The notes below the pieces were generated by a model. It was not told the origin of the DNA and ran no database searches. It saw nothing but the letters and a program-made list of their open reading frames with translations. A program made the position numbers and the translations under genes. A stretch of 64,000 nt of DNA from Streptomyces phaeoluteigriseus (GTDB lineage: Bacteria > Actinomycetota > Actinomycetes > Streptomycetales > Streptomycetaceae), in NCBI RefSeq assembly GCF_001896135.2, contig NZ_MPOH02000023.1, positions 1 through 64,000 on the forward strand, written 5' to 3'. Positions 61,247-64,000 of the stretch are shown here, piece by piece; the stretch's first letter is position 1; each line of letters opens with the position of its first letter.

Positions 61247-63430
61247 TCAGGGGGTGAGCTGCCAGCGCCGGACGTAGCCGACGTCGATCGACGCGAGGTC
61301 CCGCACGCGGAGTTTCCAGGTGCCGTCCACGGGCTGTGCCGAGGCGTCGACGACGAAGGTCTGGTCGACGTTGTCGGCGGAGCCCCCGCTGCGGTTGAGC
61401 AGTGAGTGGACGGTGCCGTCGGGGCCGACCAGATCCACCGTCAGGTCACCTCGGTAGGTGTGGACGATGTCGACGTACACCTCGGTGGCCGAGGAGGCGT
61501 TGCCGCCGCGACCGACGATGGTGATCGGCGACTCCACGGCGGCGCCCGCGTCCGGGATGTCGACGCGGGTGGTGGTGGCGTACACGTGGGCCACCCGCCA
61601 GTCGAAGTCCAGGGTGACGGAGGCTCCCGTCCCGTCGGTGACGGTGACCGTGACCGGGCCGGTGCCGGTGGTGGTCGGCACGCCGGAGATGAGTCCGGTG
61701 TCGCTGATGGTCAGGCCGTCGGGGAGTCCGGTGGCCTCGTAGGTGAGGGCGGAGCCGCTGTTGGTGGTGTAGGCGTCCACCTGGAGGGAGACCGCCTGGC
61801 CGACGCCGCTGGTCTGGTCGGCGATCGGGGCGACGTTGACTCCGAGGGCGACGCGGTTGCCGACGTTGATGCCGGCCCAGGCGTCGGCGACGTTCAGGTA
61901 GGTGGGGCTGTAGGCGCCGAAGAGGTCGGCGGCGGCCTGGAGGGTGGCGGTACGGGCACCGGCGTAGTTCGTGGACGAGGTCATGTACGTCGTCAGCGCG
62001 CGGTACCAGATGGCGGCGGCGTTCTCGATGCCGATGCCGGTGACGGCCCGGCCGTCGTAGGTCGGGCTGTCGTAGGTGACGCCGTTGACGGTCTTGGTGC
62101 CGCTGCCCTCGGAGAGCAGGTAGAAGAAGTGGTTCGCGGGGCCCGAGGAGTAGTGGACGTCGACGCTGCCGAGGGTGGAGCTCCAGTAGTCGCGGGAGGA
62201 GCCGTCCTTGGAGGGCTTGTCCATGTGGCGCAGGGGGGTGCCGTCGCCGTTGATGTCGATCTTCTCGCCGACGAGGTAGTCGGGGACGTCGGCGGTGAGG
62301 CCGGCGTGGAACTCCACCGCGGCGGCGAAGATGTCCGAGGTCGCCTCGTTCAGGCCGCCGGACTCGCCCGCGTACGTCAGGTCGGCGGTCGCGCTGGTGA
62401 TGCCGTGGCTCATCTCGTGGGCGGCCACGTCGAGCGAGGTGAGCGGCTTGGCGTTGCCGGAGCCGTCGCCGTAGGTCATGCAGAAGCAGTCGTCGGACCA
62501 GAAGGCGTTGACGTAGTTGTTGCCGTAGTGGGCGCGGCTGTAGGCGGCGACGCCGTCGTTGCGGATGCCGTTGCGGCCGTACACGTCCTTGAAGTAGTCC
62601 CAGGTGGCGGCGGCGCCGAAGGCCACGTCGACGCCCGCGGTCTGGCGGTTGCCGGGGGTGCCGTCGCCCCAGACATCGTTGTCGTCCGAGAACAGGGTGC
62701 CGGTCCCGGAGGTGCCCTGGTTCAGGTCGTACGTCCGCTGCCCCGCGCGGTCACCGTCGACGAGCTGGTACATCGTTCCGGACAGGGTGCTGCCGACGGT
62801 GACCGTGCCGTTGTACTGGCCGGTGCCGCTGCCGGTGTGGACCTGCTCGGAGGCCTGGATCTCCTTGCCGGAGGTCGCGTCGGTGACCACGTGCAGTTCG
62901 CTGGGCGTGCCGTCCCGCTGGACGCCTTCGACGACCGACTCCCAGGCCAGGACCGGCCTGCCCTCGCCGGCCCAGACGACCAGGCGCGGGGTGCCCTCGG
63001 CCGCGGAGCGAGCGATGTCGGCCTCGCGTGCGGCGGCGAGGGCCTTTCCGGTGGCCTTCGCCGCCGGCAGCCTCGGGGTGAGCGACGGCACCGTGAGGGT
63101 GGCCTCGCTCGCCCTGGAGACGGTGGTGCGGCCGTTCCTCAGGTGCACGACCAGGTCGCCGCCGAGGACGGGCAGTCCGGCGTAGGTGCGTTCGTAGCGG
63201 GTGTGCGTGGTGCCGTCGGCGTCCTGGAGGACGTCCTTGACGACGAGTTTCACCCGCGTGCCGAGGTCGAGGCGGTGCGCGGTGTCGCCGGCCGCGGCCT
63301 GTGCGCCGCGGACGAGCGCGGCCCGCCGGGCGGGCGAGAGGGCGGCCGGTGCGGCGCCGGCCCGCGGACTCGTCCGGCACCAGCCGCTCAACGATCCCCA
63401 CCACGGCCGACATCCTACCGAACACGCCAA
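61247..63430 (-). CDS. M4 thermolysin-like metalloprotease with P domain, lacking signal peptide
   Basis: About 720 residues. FTP/propeptide blocks (LVVHLRNGRTTVSRASEATL, LVVWAGEGRPVLAWESVVEG) precede an M4 catalytic domain: DVAAHEMSHGITSATADLTY with the HExxH zinc site, and GGLNEATSDIF with the third ligand Glu. A putative Ig-like domain (ALTYEATGLPDGLTISDTGL) and a proprotein-convertase P domain (YVDIVHTYRGDLTVDLVGPD, WKLRVRDLASIDVGYVRRWQ) follow. The N-terminus has no signal peptide: residues upstream of GAAPAALSPARRAAL are low-quality and read only from a TTG. The 5' end appears replaced near 63370, beside a composition change, so the gene may be silent or mislocalised. Confidence 0.85.
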   Translation of the reverse strand: MACSVGCRPWWGSLSGWCRTSPRAGAAPAALSPARRAALVRGAQAAAGDTAHRLDLGTRVKLVVKDVLQDADGTTHTRYERTYAGLPVLGGDLVVHLRNGRTTVSRASEATLTVPSLTPRLPAAKATGKALAAAREADIARSAAEGTPRLVVWAGEGRPVLAWESVVEGVQRDGTPSELHVVTDATSGKEIQASEQVHTGSGTGQYNGTVTVGSTLSGTMYQLVDGDRAGQRTYDLNQGTSGTGTLFSDDNDVWGDGTPGNRQTAGVDVAFGAAATWDYFKDVYGRNGIRNDGVAAYSRAHYGNNYVNAFWSDDCFCMTYGDGSGNAKPLTSLDVAAHEMSHGITSATADLTYAGESGGLNEATSDIFAAAVEFHAGLTADVPDYLVGEKIDINGDGTPLRHMDKPSKDGSSRDYWSSTLGSVDVHYSSGPANHFFYLLSEGSGTKTVNGVTYDSPTYDGRAVTGIGIENAAAIWYRALTTYMTSSTNYAGARTATLQAAADLFGAYSPTYLNVADAWAGINVGNRVALGVNVAPIADQTSGVGQAVSLQVDAYTTNSGSALTYEATGLPDGLTISDTGLISGVPTTTGTGPVTVTVTDGTGASVTLDFDWRVAHVYATTTRVDIPDAGAAVESPITIVGRGGNASSATEVYVDIVHTYRGDLTVDLVGPDGTVHSLLNRSGGSADNVDQTFVVDASAQPVDGTWKLRVRDLASIDVGYVRRWQLTP

Positions 63431-63567
63431 ATGAGATGGCTTCTAAGTGGTGTGGGTGCGCTGAGAAATATTCAGGTCCAGACCAGTGTGGCCGCAGAGT
63501 GGTGGCGCTCTGGGATCGTCAAGGGTCGTGCTTCGCGGCGTGTTCGTGCCAGGCGGTACATTTGGGC

Positions 63568-64000
63568 ATGCCTGAATTTGACTTACCGCCCGAGTGTGCG
63601 GGGTTCGTGCCTGCCGGACCGGCGCGCCTGCAACGCATATACGGAAGCTGGGTGGGGAGGCTGTGGCCCAGTATCTCGCTCGCTGTGCCATCGGAGTGCT
63701 TAGCGTCGGAAGCATTCATTGTTTCGTCGAAGCCCGTAGGAGTGGCGTCGAAGGGCGCGGTGTGGCATCGGGCCGATCTGGAGCATGGGATCGTCTCCGA
63801 AAGCCACGACCTCGGTGTGACGCACGCGTTCCCGGTAGACGTTCGGCCGGACGGGCAGCAGGTGGCCTTCGTCCATCGCGGCTCGCTGGCACTCCGCACT
63901 GCGACCGGGAGATTTCTGTGGAAACGGCGCGGCGGATGGTCGGGTGCGCGTTTCTTGGCTGGTGCGGATCGCATTGTGGCTAGCAGCGTGCAGGGTGTCG
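63568..64000 (+). CDS. Partial unknown gene, beta-propeller-like, runs off the window
   Basis: An ATG at 63568 opens 144 codons without a stop, to the end of the window. It reads MPEFDLPPECAGFVPAGPAR, later ESHDLGVTHAFPVDVRPDGQ and QVAFVHRGSLALRTATGRFL, then GARFLAGADRIVASSVQG. The pattern 'VRPDGQQVAFV ... GADRIVASS' is like blades of WD40/beta-propeller proteins. Codon use is much less GC-biased at third positions than in the rest of the window, which suggests transfer. There is no clear ribosome binding site. The family is not recognised with certainty. Confidence 0.6.
   Translation, partial: MPEFDLPPECAGFVPAGPARLQRIYGSWVGRLWPSISLAVPSECLASEAFIVSSKPVGVASKGAVWHRADLEHGIVSESHDLGVTHAFPVDVRPDGQQVAFVHRGSLALRTATGRFLWKRRGGWSGARFLAGADRIVASSVQGV

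Overview
This window is chromosomal DNA of a Streptomyces (or very close actinomycete). The evidence is the very high GC content, GTG starts with GGAGG-type ribosome binding sites, and the gene families present: streptogrisin-type proteases, SpoIIE/PP2C phosphatases with PAS and GAF sensors, a GH11 xylanase with a CBM2, a Rpf-like transglycosylase, a beta-propeller phytase and a large-subunit catalase. No tRNA, rRNA, CRISPR array, intact insertion sequence or origin was recognised.

Layout. 0.2-10.3 kb: a broken streptogrisin-like protease, a divergent GNAT / XRE-cupin plus MFS set, a membrane Ser/Thr kinase with a small membrane partner, an MpaB-type oxygenase whose tail runs into a PASTA-protein remnant, and htpG. 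10.4-16.5 kb: a HEAT-repeat fragment, an endonuclease-V-like protein, katE, several small proteins and a Rpf-like protein. 16.5-21.7 kb: two divergent multidomain PP2C sensors. 22.3-30.6 kb: secreted protease, ROK regulator with divergent GH36 alpha-galactosidase, a flavonol-catabolism module (quercetin dioxygenase plus hydrolase, divergent MarR, perfect palindromic operator) and a GH11 xylanase. 31.0-33.6 kb: a three-gene isoprenoid cassette (small protein, polyprenyl diphosphate synthase, MpaB/Lcp-type oxygenase) preceded by an unusual leader with two back-to-back 45-nt inverted-repeat units. 33.8-42.1 kb: cysteine desulfurase-like protein, two more PP2C phosphatases, a possible PP2C remnant, a DMT transporter and a candidate injection-system or toxin-type effector. 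42.2-49.7 kb: spore-photoproduct-lyase-like radical SAM protein, a SRPBCC-FAD oxidoreductase-SDR operon, a membrane Mrr-type nuclease and a phytase. 49.8-57.8 kb: oxidoreductase, DHA2 transporter, AraC regulator, lipase, MOSC protein, anti-sigma-type kinase and a second Mrr-like membrane protein. 57.8-60.9 kb: a cobalamin-type ABC importer (permease, ATPase, binding protein) behind a cobalamin riboswitch. 61.2-64.0 kb: an M4 metalloprotease lacking its signal peptide, next to a compositional break and a partial unknown gene.

Functional picture. The secreted hydrolases (xylanase, alpha-galactosidase, phytase, lipase, proteases) together with flavonol oxidation suggest a plant-litter lifestyle. 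Four PP2C phosphatases, an RsbW-like kinase and a Ser/Thr kinase suggest heavy investment in partner-switching stress signalling.

Quality warning. At least ten genes are split by single-base frame changes, often in G/C runs. That density fits residual sequencing indels better than real decay, so genes marked frameshifted may well be intact in the organism.
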